Below are positions 39,963 through 46,347 of a stretch of 64,000 nt of DNA, piece by piece; the first letter of the stretch is position 1; every line of letters starts with the position of its first letter. The notes below the pieces were generated by a model that worked only from the letters and a program-made list of their open reading frames with translations, made no database searches and was not told where the DNA came from. This DNA is from an uncultured Emergencia sp. (GTDB taxonomy: Bacteria; Bacillota; Clostridia; Peptostreptococcales; Anaerovoracaceae): positions 1-64,000 of the forward strand of contig CAJFTU010000006.1 of NCBI GenBank assembly GCA_904420065.1, read 5' to 3'. The position numbers and the translations under genes were made by a program.

Positions 39963-40145
39963 TTATGTAATCGTTGTTTTTAAATGCTCCGAAATTTTTT
40001 CCGCTGCGTTAAGGCTCTCCACTTTTCCTGTCATTATCTGACGAATGTACGAGTAACTCATGCCGATGTTCTCGGCTAAATCCTTTAAACTTTCGCCGCG
40101 TAGATAAAGCTCACGTCTTACATCAGCTATCCATTCTTTGTCCAT
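39963..40145 (-). CDS. Small HTH protein, Cro-like
   Basis: 60 residues. RRELYLRGESLKDLAENIGM and SYSYIRQIMTGKVESLNAAE make a compact XRE helix-turn-helix. As an early leftward gene just after the divergent promoters it fits a Cro-type lytic regulator that competes at the repressor operators. It overlaps the 55-residue gene upstream by 23 bp. Confidence 0.7.
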   Translation of the reverse strand: MDKEWIADVRRELYLRGESLKDLAENIGMSYSYIRQIMTGKVESLNAAEKISEHLKTTIT

Positions 40146-40290
40146 CTCTATTTTTTTCTTTCTCCTGTTCTCTCTTTCTGGCCAGTCTCAACCCTTCACC
40201 GATCCCGAGAAGATACTCTTTGTTCTTCTCTTCCATGTCTTTTATCCCTTCAGCTATGGACTTTAATATTTCTTTGTCTTTTTCAGACAT
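40123..40290 (-). CDS. First early gene, 55-residue charged helix
   Basis: Missed by the ORF track. ATG follows a near-perfect AAAAGGAGGTGAAAAA. The product is almost entirely charged helix: SEKDKEILKSIAEGIKDMEE then LGIGEGLRLARKREQEKEKN. The string EGLRLARK recurs in an open stretch at 39124-39180. It is the first gene behind the early promoter at 40320. Function unknown. Confidence 0.6.
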   Translation of the reverse strand: MSEKDKEILKSIAEGIKDMEEKNKEYLLGIGEGLRLARKREQEKEKNRDGQRMDS

Positions 40291-40319
40291 TTTTTCACCT
40301 CCTTTTAGTTGTTGAACAA

Positions 40320-40348
40320 ATTATACAACCTTTTTTCTGGTTAGTCAA
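40320..40348 (-). promoter_or_regulatory. Early (lytic) promoter
   Basis: On the minus strand TTGACT, 17 bp, TATAAT. Its -35 lies inside operator GGTTAGTCAACTA (40339-40351). Confidence 0.85.
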
Positions 40349-40391
40349 CTACCAATCACTAATTTTATTTTCTGTTTTTAGTTGACTAACC
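40339..40391. repeat. Paired operators of the genetic switch
   Basis: GGTTAGTCAACTA and TAGTTGACTAACC, 13 bp exact inverted copies separated by 27 bp, each covering one -35 box. Confidence 0.8.
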
Positions 40392-40410
40392 AATTTTTGA
40401 ATGCTATAAT
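40379..40410 (+). promoter_or_regulatory. Repressor promoter with overlapping operator
   Basis: TTGACT, 17 bp, TATAAT. The -35 is inside TAGTTGACTAACC (40379-40391), the inverted copy of the operator at 40339, so the repressor probably controls both promoters and itself. Confidence 0.85.
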
Positions 40411-40438
40411 ACATCTATAATGAACAGGAGGTACTAAA

Positions 40439-40819
40439 TTGACTATTGGATCAAGGGTCAGACAAATCAGAGATCATTTTAAAAAATCAAGGCGGGAATT
40501 TGCACAAGAAGTTGGTGCAACGCCAGACGAGATAAATAACATCGAATTGGATAGATTAAAACGAATGGAGTTAAAGGAGCCTATTTTTATCAATATTTGC
40601 AGTAAATATAACGTCAGCATGAATTGGTTAAAATATGGTCAAGGCGAAATGTTTGAGCAGTTATCCAGAGACGAAGAGATCGCAAAATTTGTCGCTAAGA
40701 TTCTGAACGAGGAAGAAGAGTCGTTTAAACGAAGGTTCATAGAAATGCTTGTTGCCTTATCCCCTGACGAATGGGAGATTTTAGAGCATGCGATTGAAAT
40801 TATAAAAAAGAGGGGTTAA
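40439..40819 (+). CDS. Phage repressor, XRE family without a cleavage domain
   Basis: 126 residues, TTG start after GGAGG. Residues 1-65 are a Cro/CI-like helix-turn-helix (RQIRDHFKKSRREFAQEVGA) with NVSMNWLKYGQGEMF at the domain end, a common phage-repressor signature. Residues 70-126 are helical and probably dimerise (EEEESFKRRFIEMLVALSPD). There is no S24 peptidase segment, so RecA-driven self-cleavage is not expected. It likely binds the two 13 bp operators. Confidence 0.85.
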   Translation: MTIGSRVRQIRDHFKKSRREFAQEVGATPDEINNIELDRLKRMELKEPIFINICSKYNVSMNWLKYGQGEMFEQLSRDEEIAKFVAKILNEEEESFKRRFIEMLVALSPDEWEILEHAIEIIKKRG

Positions 40820-40828
40820 TACCCCTCT
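40809..40828. terminator. Convergent terminator containing both stop codons
   Basis: AGAGGGGT and ACCCCTCT pair around TTAA; the stops of the repressor and of the 33-residue ORF fall in this hairpin. Confidence 0.75.
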
Positions 40829-40917
40829 ACCAGCTGCCGGATAAACGCATAAATGATTTTTAATTGTTTTTCTGACGCATGCTGAAGCAGTTTGTAAATA
40901 GAGTCTAATTGTTCCAT
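40816..40917 (-). CDS. 33-residue protein behind a LexA-type box (candidate SOS-induced antirepressor)
   Basis: The product reads MEQLDSIYKLLQHASEKQLK and ends IRQLVEGY; GAGGT precedes the ATG. Very similar short helical proteins (Q-L-x-I-I-Y-x-F-I-x-x-L) are common next to repressors in Firmicutes prophages and integrative elements. The gene is convergent with the repressor, their stops overlapping. Its promoter contains a perfect GAAC-N4-GTTC palindrome. It could bind the repressor or act through convergent transcription; both are inference. Confidence 0.65.
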   Translation of the reverse strand: MEQLDSIYKLLQHASEKQLKIIYAFIRQLVEGY

Positions 40918-40963
40918 AGCGCACCTCGTTCCTGGAAAGGACTCACACCGAAGATATATTGTC

Positions 40964-40992
40964 AGTATAGAACATATGTTCTTTTTCGTCAA
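40964..40992 (-). promoter_or_regulatory. SOS-type promoter with LexA/DinR box in the spacer
   Basis: On the minus strand TTGACG, 17 bp, TATACT. The palindrome AGAACATATGTTCT at 40969-40982 fits the Gram-positive LexA (DinR) box core GAAC-N4-GTTC and fills the spacer. Confidence 0.72.
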
Positions 40993-41010
40993 TAGCAATT
41001 CTTCGTATAC

Positions 41011-41030
41011 TTCGAGAGTCCGTTCGAGAG
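41011..41030 (+). repeat. Direct repeat upstream of the nuclease gene
   Basis: TTCGAGAG occurs twice, 12 bp apart, within 80 bp of the nuclease start. Possible regulator site; no clear -10/-35 pair was found for this gene. Confidence 0.45.
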
Positions 41031-41089
41031 GGGTGCTAAAAATATAACAATTATCGAACATTTGTATTTTTAAATCAAGGAGTAGAAAG

Positions 41090-42178
41090 ATGGAAATCAA
41101 TGAAAAATTAAGTCAGTTCGCAGAACGGTTAGAGTCTCTTAAAGATTCTATTCAAACAGAGGAAGCAACAAAAACTTCTATGGTCATGCCCTTTTTTCAG
41201 CTTTTAGGCTATGATGTTTTCAATCCTATGGAATTCGTGCCTGAATACACCGCTGATGTTGGACTTAAAAAGGGTGAAAAAGTAGATTACGCCATTGTTA
41301 CAAATGGCGACCCTTTGATATTTATTGAGTGTAAACCGTATGGTGAAAATTTAGACAAGCACAATACTCAGCTTTTCCGTTATTTTACTGCTACTTTATC
41401 AGCAAGATTTGCGATTCTGACAGACGGTGTAGTCTACAAATTTTTTACTGATTTGGAGGAGAAAAATCGAATGGACGATGCTCCATTTTTAACTATAGAT
41501 TTGCTACATCTAAAAGATCGTGATATTGCTGAAATAAAAAAGTTCACAAAGGATTCTTTAGATGTTGAAAATATACTCAGTTCCGCCGAAAACCTAAAAT
41601 ACAGCGGCATGATCAAAAATTGGTTTTCATCGCAAATTGACACGCCTTCGGTCGACTTAGTAAAACTTATCCTTTCCCAAATTTACGATGGGCAACGCAG
41701 TCAGAAGGTAATTGAAAAATTCACCCCTCTTGTCCGGCGTGCTATCCAACAATACATAACCGACATGATGAACGCAAAAATTCGAAATGCGTTGAATAAG
41801 GACGACGGCGAAAATGACAAGGAACTGGAAAATGTGGAAAGCGATAGCGTTTCACGGGTTGACAGCGGAGAAGATACTCATGAACGGCACATCGAAACGA
41901 CTATCGAAGAGTTGGAATCTTTTGGAGTCATCAAAGCTATTTTGAGGCAAAATGTCGATAGCGACAGAATCACTTACAGAGATACTGAAAACTACTTAGG
42001 CGTACTGTTAGATGACAATAATCGCAAATGGATTTGCCGCGTTCACCTAAATGGTGGTATAAAATACATCACCGTATCTGATGACAACAAGAAACCTGTA
42101 CGATATAACATTGATACAATTGATGATATTTACAATTTTGCAGATCAAATTGTAAACGCTGTGCAAAAATATTTATAA
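41090..42178 (+). CDS. HSDR_N-type PD-(D/E)xK nuclease domain protein
   Basis: 362 residues. Residues about 20-180 match the N-terminal domain of type I restriction R subunits: EATKTSMVMPFFQLLGYDVF, then the catalytic VDYAIV and FIECKPYG (D and ExK), and ARFAILTDGVVYKFFTD. No helicase part follows; instead there is an acidic linker (DDGENDKELENVESD) and a C-terminal domain with RKWICRVHLNGGIKYI. Such stand-alone proteins are frequent in prophage lysogeny modules and are often suspected of a defence role. It follows the SOS promoter region and precedes the integrase. Confidence 0.85.
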   Translation: MEINEKLSQFAERLESLKDSIQTEEATKTSMVMPFFQLLGYDVFNPMEFVPEYTADVGLKKGEKVDYAIVTNGDPLIFIECKPYGENLDKHNTQLFRYFTATLSARFAILTDGVVYKFFTDLEEKNRMDDAPFLTIDLLHLKDRDIAEIKKFTKDSLDVENILSSAENLKYSGMIKNWFSSQIDTPSVDLVKLILSQIYDGQRSQKVIEKFTPLVRRAIQQYITDMMNAKIRNALNKDDGENDKELENVESDSVSRVDSGEDTHERHIETTIEELESFGVIKAILRQNVDSDRITYRDTENYLGVLLDDNNRKWICRVHLNGGIKYITVSDDNKKPVRYNIDTIDDIYNFADQIVNAVQKYL

Positions 42179-42225
42179 ACTGTGTTTTTGTCAATTCATT
42201 TTGAAAGTGCAATTCAGTTCAACTC

Positions 42226-42247
42226 GCCTCCTGGTAATTCAGGAGGC
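42226..42247 (+). terminator. Hairpin between nuclease and integrase
   Basis: GCCTCCTG and CAGGAGGC, 8 bp stem with a 6 nt loop, followed by ATAATTTTAT; a moderate terminator. Confidence 0.6.
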
Positions 42248-42284
42248 ATAATTTTATAAAATGAGAGGCAGAAAGGAGGATATC

Positions 42285-43340
42285 ATGATAAGAAAATCTT
42301 TTACGTATGAGGGACAGCGGTATTTCATCAGGGCAAAAGATGAAAAGGACTTTGAAGTAAAAAAGGCTTTGAAGATCCGCGATATTGACGAAAATGTTCT
42401 TATTATCCGAAAAAATATAACCTGTTCGCAATGGGCAAAAGAATGGCCCGAAACATTCAGACCCGCTATAAATGGAAAATGGAACAAAAATATCCATTGC
42501 ATCTTAAATTCATTTTGCAATATGTATGGAAATTTCCCTCTTAACAAGATCGCACAGAAAAACGTGCAGATCTGGGCAAACTCGTTGAGTGGGTTGTCCC
42601 AAATAACCTACAATAAATATTTGGCTGTGGTTAAATCCTTTTTTGAAACCGCTGCAGATAATGACCTTATTCGTGCAAATCCTGTAAAAAACATTAAACG
42701 CCCAATGGTCAGTGAGCACATTTCAAGGCGCTCTATAAGCGATTCTGAGCGAAGAATCATATTAGAGGTATCAGATCACCACCCGTTGGGAATGTACCTC
42801 AAAATGATGCTTTTTTGTGGTTTGAGAACTATGGAGGTCGCCGCCCTCGAAGGCCGTGACATAGATTTAAAGAATAATCTGGTCTATGTACGCTCTAACA
42901 TCGATTACAACGGAAATAAAAAGGCTCCAAAAACCTCTGCAGGTGTCAGGAAGGTACCTATAGTAGATGTTTACGCAAAGGAATTGAGAAAACTCGATTT
43001 GAAACCATTTGAGCCGGTTTTTACGACACCCAGAGGTAAAAGATTCACGAATAGTACATTTCAAAAAAGCTGGAAGTCATTCAAAAAAAGCATGGAGGAA
43101 GAGCACCCTTTCTCAGTATCTCCAGATCTGGTTCCATATTGTTTAAGGCATACGTTTTGCACAGATCTCCAGGACGCCGGTGTCCCGATCAATGTGGCTA
43201 AGGTTTTGATGGGTCACTCGTCCATAAAAGTTACCGCGCAAATTTATACGCACCACACGGAAAAATCTATGGAATCTGCCAGAGAAAAAATGAATGAATA
43301 TGTTTCTGATCCGTGCCATACGCGTGTCAACATTGTTTAA
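42285..43340 (+). CDS. int: Prophage integrase, tyrosine recombinase
   Basis: 351 residues from the ATG after AAAGGAGG. An N-terminal AP2/arm-binding region (MIRKSFTYEGQRYFIRAKDE) precedes the core-binding domain and the catalytic domain with CGLRTMEVAAL (Arg), CLRHTFCTDL (His-Arg) , MGHSS and the Tyr in AQIYTHHT. It ends 22 bp before the att core; two arm-type repeat copies lie in its last codons. It would recombine the 15 bp core in the pilin gene. Excision would also need a directionality factor, perhaps the small winged-helix protein at 38456. Confidence 0.95.
   Translation: MIRKSFTYEGQRYFIRAKDEKDFEVKKALKIRDIDENVLIIRKNITCSQWAKEWPETFRPAINGKWNKNIHCILNSFCNMYGNFPLNKIAQKNVQIWANSLSGLSQITYNKYLAVVKSFFETAADNDLIRANPVKNIKRPMVSEHISRRSISDSERRIILEVSDHHPLGMYLKMMLFCGLRTMEVAALEGRDIDLKNNLVYVRSNIDYNGNKKAPKTSAGVRKVPIVDVYAKELRKLDLKPFEPVFTTPRGKRFTNSTFQKSWKSFKKSMEEEHPFSVSPDLVPYCLRHTFCTDLQDAGVPINVAKVLMGHSSIKVTAQIYTHHTEKSMESAREKMNEYVSDPCHTRVNIV
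43312..43329 (+). repeat. Candidate arm-type integrase sites, right end
   Basis: CGTGCCA at 43312 and CGTGTCA at 43323, 11 bp apart, inside the 3' end of int; same sequence, orientation and spacing as the pair at 9481 and 9492. Confidence 0.6.
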
Positions 43341-43358
43341 ATCACTGAAATTTCAACA

Positions 43359-43406
43359 TTATATCGCCACCTGCACCATTTCCATCCCCTTCTTGTTCGT
43401 TAACAT
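43359..43406 (-). pseudogene. flp: 5' part of the Flp-type pilin gene
   Basis: From ATG at 43406, behind GGAGG, the minus strand encodes MLTNKKGMEMVQVAI and then hits a stop supplied by phage DNA. KKG before MEMVQ looks like a prepilin peptidase site. The fragment lies 17 bp after tadC. Joined to 9245-9350 it restores a 44-residue pilin. Confidence 0.85.
43363..43377. other. attR core
   Basis: Second copy of ATCGCCACCTGCACC. Phage sequence lies to the left and the pilin 5' end to the right. Confidence 0.88.
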
Positions 43407-43423
43407 ATGCTTCCTCCAACTCA

Positions 43424-44413
43424 TTACATCTGCAGTATGGCCGGCGCAGCCGTGACCAGAATCAGCACGAGGAGCAATACGGCAAGTGGAAAGGACAGTT
43501 TTGTCTCTGCTGCTCTCCCCTTTTCCTCTGCCGTCTTTTTCCTCTGATTCCAGAGGATTTCACTTTCGGCTTCCAGCTTGCCCGCCAAATCCACGCCCTT
43601 ATACTGGTTATCTGCCAAAATCCCGGTCAATCGAGAAAACTCCCGAATGCCAAGCCCTCTGGCGCAGCTCTCCATGGCTGAAATCAGACTGCTGCCCGTC
43701 TCCCTTGATCTTCGCAGCATATCCTCCAGTATTGCACTGAAATCATCCTTTTCCTTTCTTCCCGCGCGGCCCTCAGCGATCCGGGTGAACGCATCGCTGA
43801 AAATAAGGCCGCTGTTCATCAGCAAAAGCAGCTGATCGTTAAATCCCGGCAGTCCTCTTCTGACCGAAGAGACTTGCCTCTCTCTTTCCTGTTTTTCTTT
43901 CTCCGTCCGACTCCGATAGAGGAAAAACAATCCGAGTGGAATGAGCAGTATGCAGCCTGCAGCGGACAGATCCTTCTGACGGGTCCAGGTGATTTTGGTT
44001 CCGTCAGAGAGATGTCCGGGCAGCTTTATCACCGCATCACTGCTTCCTTCAATTTCCGACAGCAGTTCTTCCAGTCCGTCTTTCAGCTCCTGAAGAGGAT
44101 CAGTCTCTTTCTCCTCCGATAAATTCTCCGCTTCTTCTCCACTCAGGTAAACCGTCACGTTCTCTTCTGTTTCCAATCCGTCTTTCTCCAGTCTCACATG
44201 CAGAGGCAGGGACATTTCCTCTTCCGCCTCCCGTCTTACCGCAGTCAGACGGCCTCTGTCGTCGACAATATATCGCTCCGTTCCCGCCAGATCCGCAGCA
44301 AGCTGCAGCGCCAAAAGGATTATCGCTCCAAGACAGAGAAGAAATACCTCCCGGCGATTTTCCCGGCAGAAAAGGCGAAAGACCTTCGTTTTAGCCTTCC
44401 ATTCAAACTTCAA
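43424..44413 (-). CDS. tadC: TadC-like pilus inner-membrane protein
   Basis: 329 residues. An N-terminal helix, an extracytoplasmic part (VDDRGRLTAVRREAEEEMSL), a second helix near residue 155, then a T2SSF-type cytoplasmic domain (RRGLPGFNDQLLLLMNSGLI, GLGIREFSRLTGILADNQYK) and a C-terminal helix. It forms the assembly platform with TadB. The large N-terminal extracytoplasmic insert is unusual compared with plain TadC. Start overlaps tadB by 11 bp. Confidence 0.85.
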   Translation of the reverse strand: MKFEWKAKTKVFRLFCRENRREVFLLCLGAIILLALQLAADLAGTERYIVDDRGRLTAVRREAEEEMSLPLHVRLEKDGLETEENVTVYLSGEEAENLSEEKETDPLQELKDGLEELLSEIEGSSDAVIKLPGHLSDGTKITWTRQKDLSAAGCILLIPLGLFFLYRSRTEKEKQERERQVSSVRRGLPGFNDQLLLLMNSGLIFSDAFTRIAEGRAGRKEKDDFSAILEDMLRRSRETGSSLISAMESCARGLGIREFSRLTGILADNQYKGVDLAGKLEAESEILWNQRKKTAEEKGRAAETKLSFPLAVLLLVLILVTAAPAILQM

Positions 44414-45155
44414 TTTCCGTAATCCTTTCTATGATCACGCTGGCGCCCAGAGTAAGACCCAACGCCGCGCTCATGATAAGCCTTCCTGCCAAAGTGTGGT
44501 ACATGACGTCGAGATAATCTGCGCTCATAATCTGGAGAAAGAAGATGATCACTACCGGCATTGCGGTAATAATCCGTCCTTCCAGTTTTTTCTGCGAGAC
44601 CGTCGCCTTGATTTCCCTCTCGATATTAATCTTCTCTCCGATAATCAAAGCCGCTTTATTCACAGCCTGCACGAGATTACCTCCTGTTTCCCGACAGGCG
44701 CGAAAGACCTGAGTAAAGTCCTCCGCGTCTTCAAGACCGCTTCTCCTTGAAAAGTCTTCTAAGACTTCCAGATCCGTCGCTCCGGTTTCACGGATTCTTC
44801 GCAGCATATATCCGGTTTCCGCCGCCATATCACTGTTTTCTCCGTAAATCTCTCTGAGCGTTTCTCCCGCCTCCTCTATAGCCTCACTCATATGGCGTCC
44901 CGTCGCAAAAGATGAGGAAAGGCTGTAGAGGAAATCGCGAAACTGAACGAGCAGAGCATTTTTTCTGCATGCGGCTTTGTAGTTCCGGAAAACTCGTTCC
45001 GCCTTCCTGCATCCGATCATCCCTGCCGCCGCAGGGATCAGACTCTCATAAAACGCATATCCTGCAATACAGAGGGAAAGAGCCAAAATCAGAACAAAGG
45101 CGGCCCTCTCTCTTTTCGATAAGATATAATCATTGTAATCGCCCGTCATCCTCAT
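44403..45155 (-). CDS. tadB: TadB-like pilus inner-membrane protein
   Basis: 250 residues. Two N-terminal helices, the T2SSF domain with LLVQFRDFLYSLSSSFATGR, FSRRSGLEDAEDFTQVFRAC and ETGGNLVQAVNKAALIIGEK, and two C-terminal helices. Works with TadC to transmit the motion of the ATPase to the pilus. Overlaps cpaF by 26 bp. Confidence 0.87.
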   Translation of the reverse strand: MRMTGDYNDYILSKRERAAFVLILALSLCIAGYAFYESLIPAAAGMIGCRKAERVFRNYKAACRKNALLVQFRDFLYSLSSSFATGRHMSEAIEEAGETLREIYGENSDMAAETGYMLRRIRETGATDLEVLEDFSRRSGLEDAEDFTQVFRACRETGGNLVQAVNKAALIIGEKINIEREIKATVSQKKLEGRIITAMPVVIIFFLQIMSADYLDVMYHTLAGRLIMSAALGLTLGASVIIERITEIEV

Positions 45156-46347
45156 ATCCTTTCAGCGCCAGTTTACTCCGGTTCACCAGCGCGTTCCCTG
45201 TAAATACCAGCTCCATATCCGAATTAAGCCGAAACAGCGGGTTGAGCCGATACTTTCCGTTTTCAAAATCCAAGAGCTCCTGGACCTCCACGACTCGCCT
45301 GCTGCCGTCACGAAATCTTGCCATATGAATCATCAAGTCTATTCCCTCCACGATCTGCGCTCTTATGGCATCCATGGGTATGCGCGCGGACATCAGATAC
45401 ATGGCCTCGAGACGGCGAAGCATACCGGTCACCGAATTGCCGTGGCCGGTGGACATACTGCCAGAGTGGCCGGTATTCATTGCCTGAAGCATATCTGCCA
45501 CCTCTTTTCCCCTCACCTCGCCGACGATTATCCGGTCCGGCCGCATACGCAGACTGGTTCGAATCAGCATGTCCATGGATACCGATCCCTGTCCCATGGA
45601 GTTGGCGTTGTGACATTCCATCTGCACCAGATTGGGAATATTCCCGATCTGAAGTTCAGTGGAATCCTCGATCACGATTACCCGCTCATTTTCAGGAATA
45701 AAGTCCGATATGGCGTTGAGAAACGTCGTCTTGCCGGAAGAAGTTCCTCCGCTGACGAACAGGTTGTATCCGCATTCTACCGCTGCGCACAGATAATCCG
45801 CGCACTGTTGTGTCAGCGTTCCTCTGCGGACCATATCAGCGGCGGTAAGCCTGTCCTTCGAGAATTTACGGATGGTCAGCACCGGTCCTCCTACAGCCAC
45901 ATTTTTATACACAGCGTTGACTCTCGAACCGTTTTTCAGCCGGGCATCGAGGATGGGATTCATCTCGTTGATCTCCCTGTGAACGTCTGCGGCTATATTG
46001 CGTATGATTTCCTCCAATTCTTCTGTGGAATCGAAGACGTCTTCAACCCGGTGGATTCCCATTCCGTCCTCGTAGAAAAAGTTCTCCCTGCCGTTGACCA
46101 TGATTTCATTGATGGATTCATCTTCGATGTACCGCTGCAGCATGCCCAACTTACTGCGAATCTTTGCAAAGATCCGCAGTATCACCTCCCGGCAGGTCTG
46201 CAAATCCATATCGATCTGGTTCTCCAATACCTGATCTTCGATAATGCGCAGAACCGCCTGATCACTCAAATTGCCATCCGCAGAGAGGATCTTATGTCTG
46301 ATCATATCCGCCTGTTTCTCCATGAATTCTCTATGTAACGGTTTCAT
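45130..46347 (-). CDS. cpaF: Pilus assembly ATPase TadA/CpaF
   Basis: 405 residues of the secretion ATPase family. Walker A is SGGTSSGKTTFLNAI, the Asp box IEDSTELQI, Walker B-like DRIIVGEVRGKE, and a His box HSGSMSTGHGNS. It powers polymerisation of the Flp pilus. Its start overlaps the cpaE-like gene by 17 bp. Upstream of attR, so still under the tad promoter in the lysogen. Confidence 0.95.
   Translation of the reverse strand: MKPLHREFMEKQADMIRHKILSADGNLSDQAVLRIIEDQVLENQIDMDLQTCREVILRIFAKIRSKLGMLQRYIEDESINEIMVNGRENFFYEDGMGIHRVEDVFDSTEELEEIIRNIAADVHREINEMNPILDARLKNGSRVNAVYKNVAVGGPVLTIRKFSKDRLTAADMVRRGTLTQQCADYLCAAVECGYNLFVSGGTSSGKTTFLNAISDFIPENERVIVIEDSTELQIGNIPNLVQMECHNANSMGQGSVSMDMLIRTSLRMRPDRIIVGEVRGKEVADMLQAMNTGHSGSMSTGHGNSVTGMLRRLEAMYLMSARIPMDAIRAQIVEGIDLMIHMARFRDGSRRVVEVQELLDFENGKYRLNPLFRLNSDMELVFTGNALVNRSKLALKGYEDDGRLQ

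Larger units (their letters stand above)
9336..43377. mobile_element. Prophage, HK97-type head and PBSX-like contractile tail, integrated in a pilin gene
   Basis: The element is bounded by a 15 bp direct repeat, ATCGCCACCTGCACC, at 9336-9350 and 43363-43377; the distance between the copies is 34,027 bp. It holds, from right to left, integrase, nuclease, repressor, early genes, HNH, both terminases, portal, protease, capsid, connectors, sheath, tube, chaperone, tape measure, baseplate, fibres, holin and endolysin. Only one structural gene looks damaged (a poly-G frameshift in a fibre gene), so the prophage may be functional. Both core copies lie in pieces of one host pilin gene. No recognisable replicative helicase, primase, polymerase or single-strand binding protein was found. 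Confidence 0.95.

Noticed and set aside
43348-43356. AAATTTCAA shared with 9400-9408 near both att cores
   Set aside because: Nine A/T-rich bases at different distances from the core are not convincing as a binding site.
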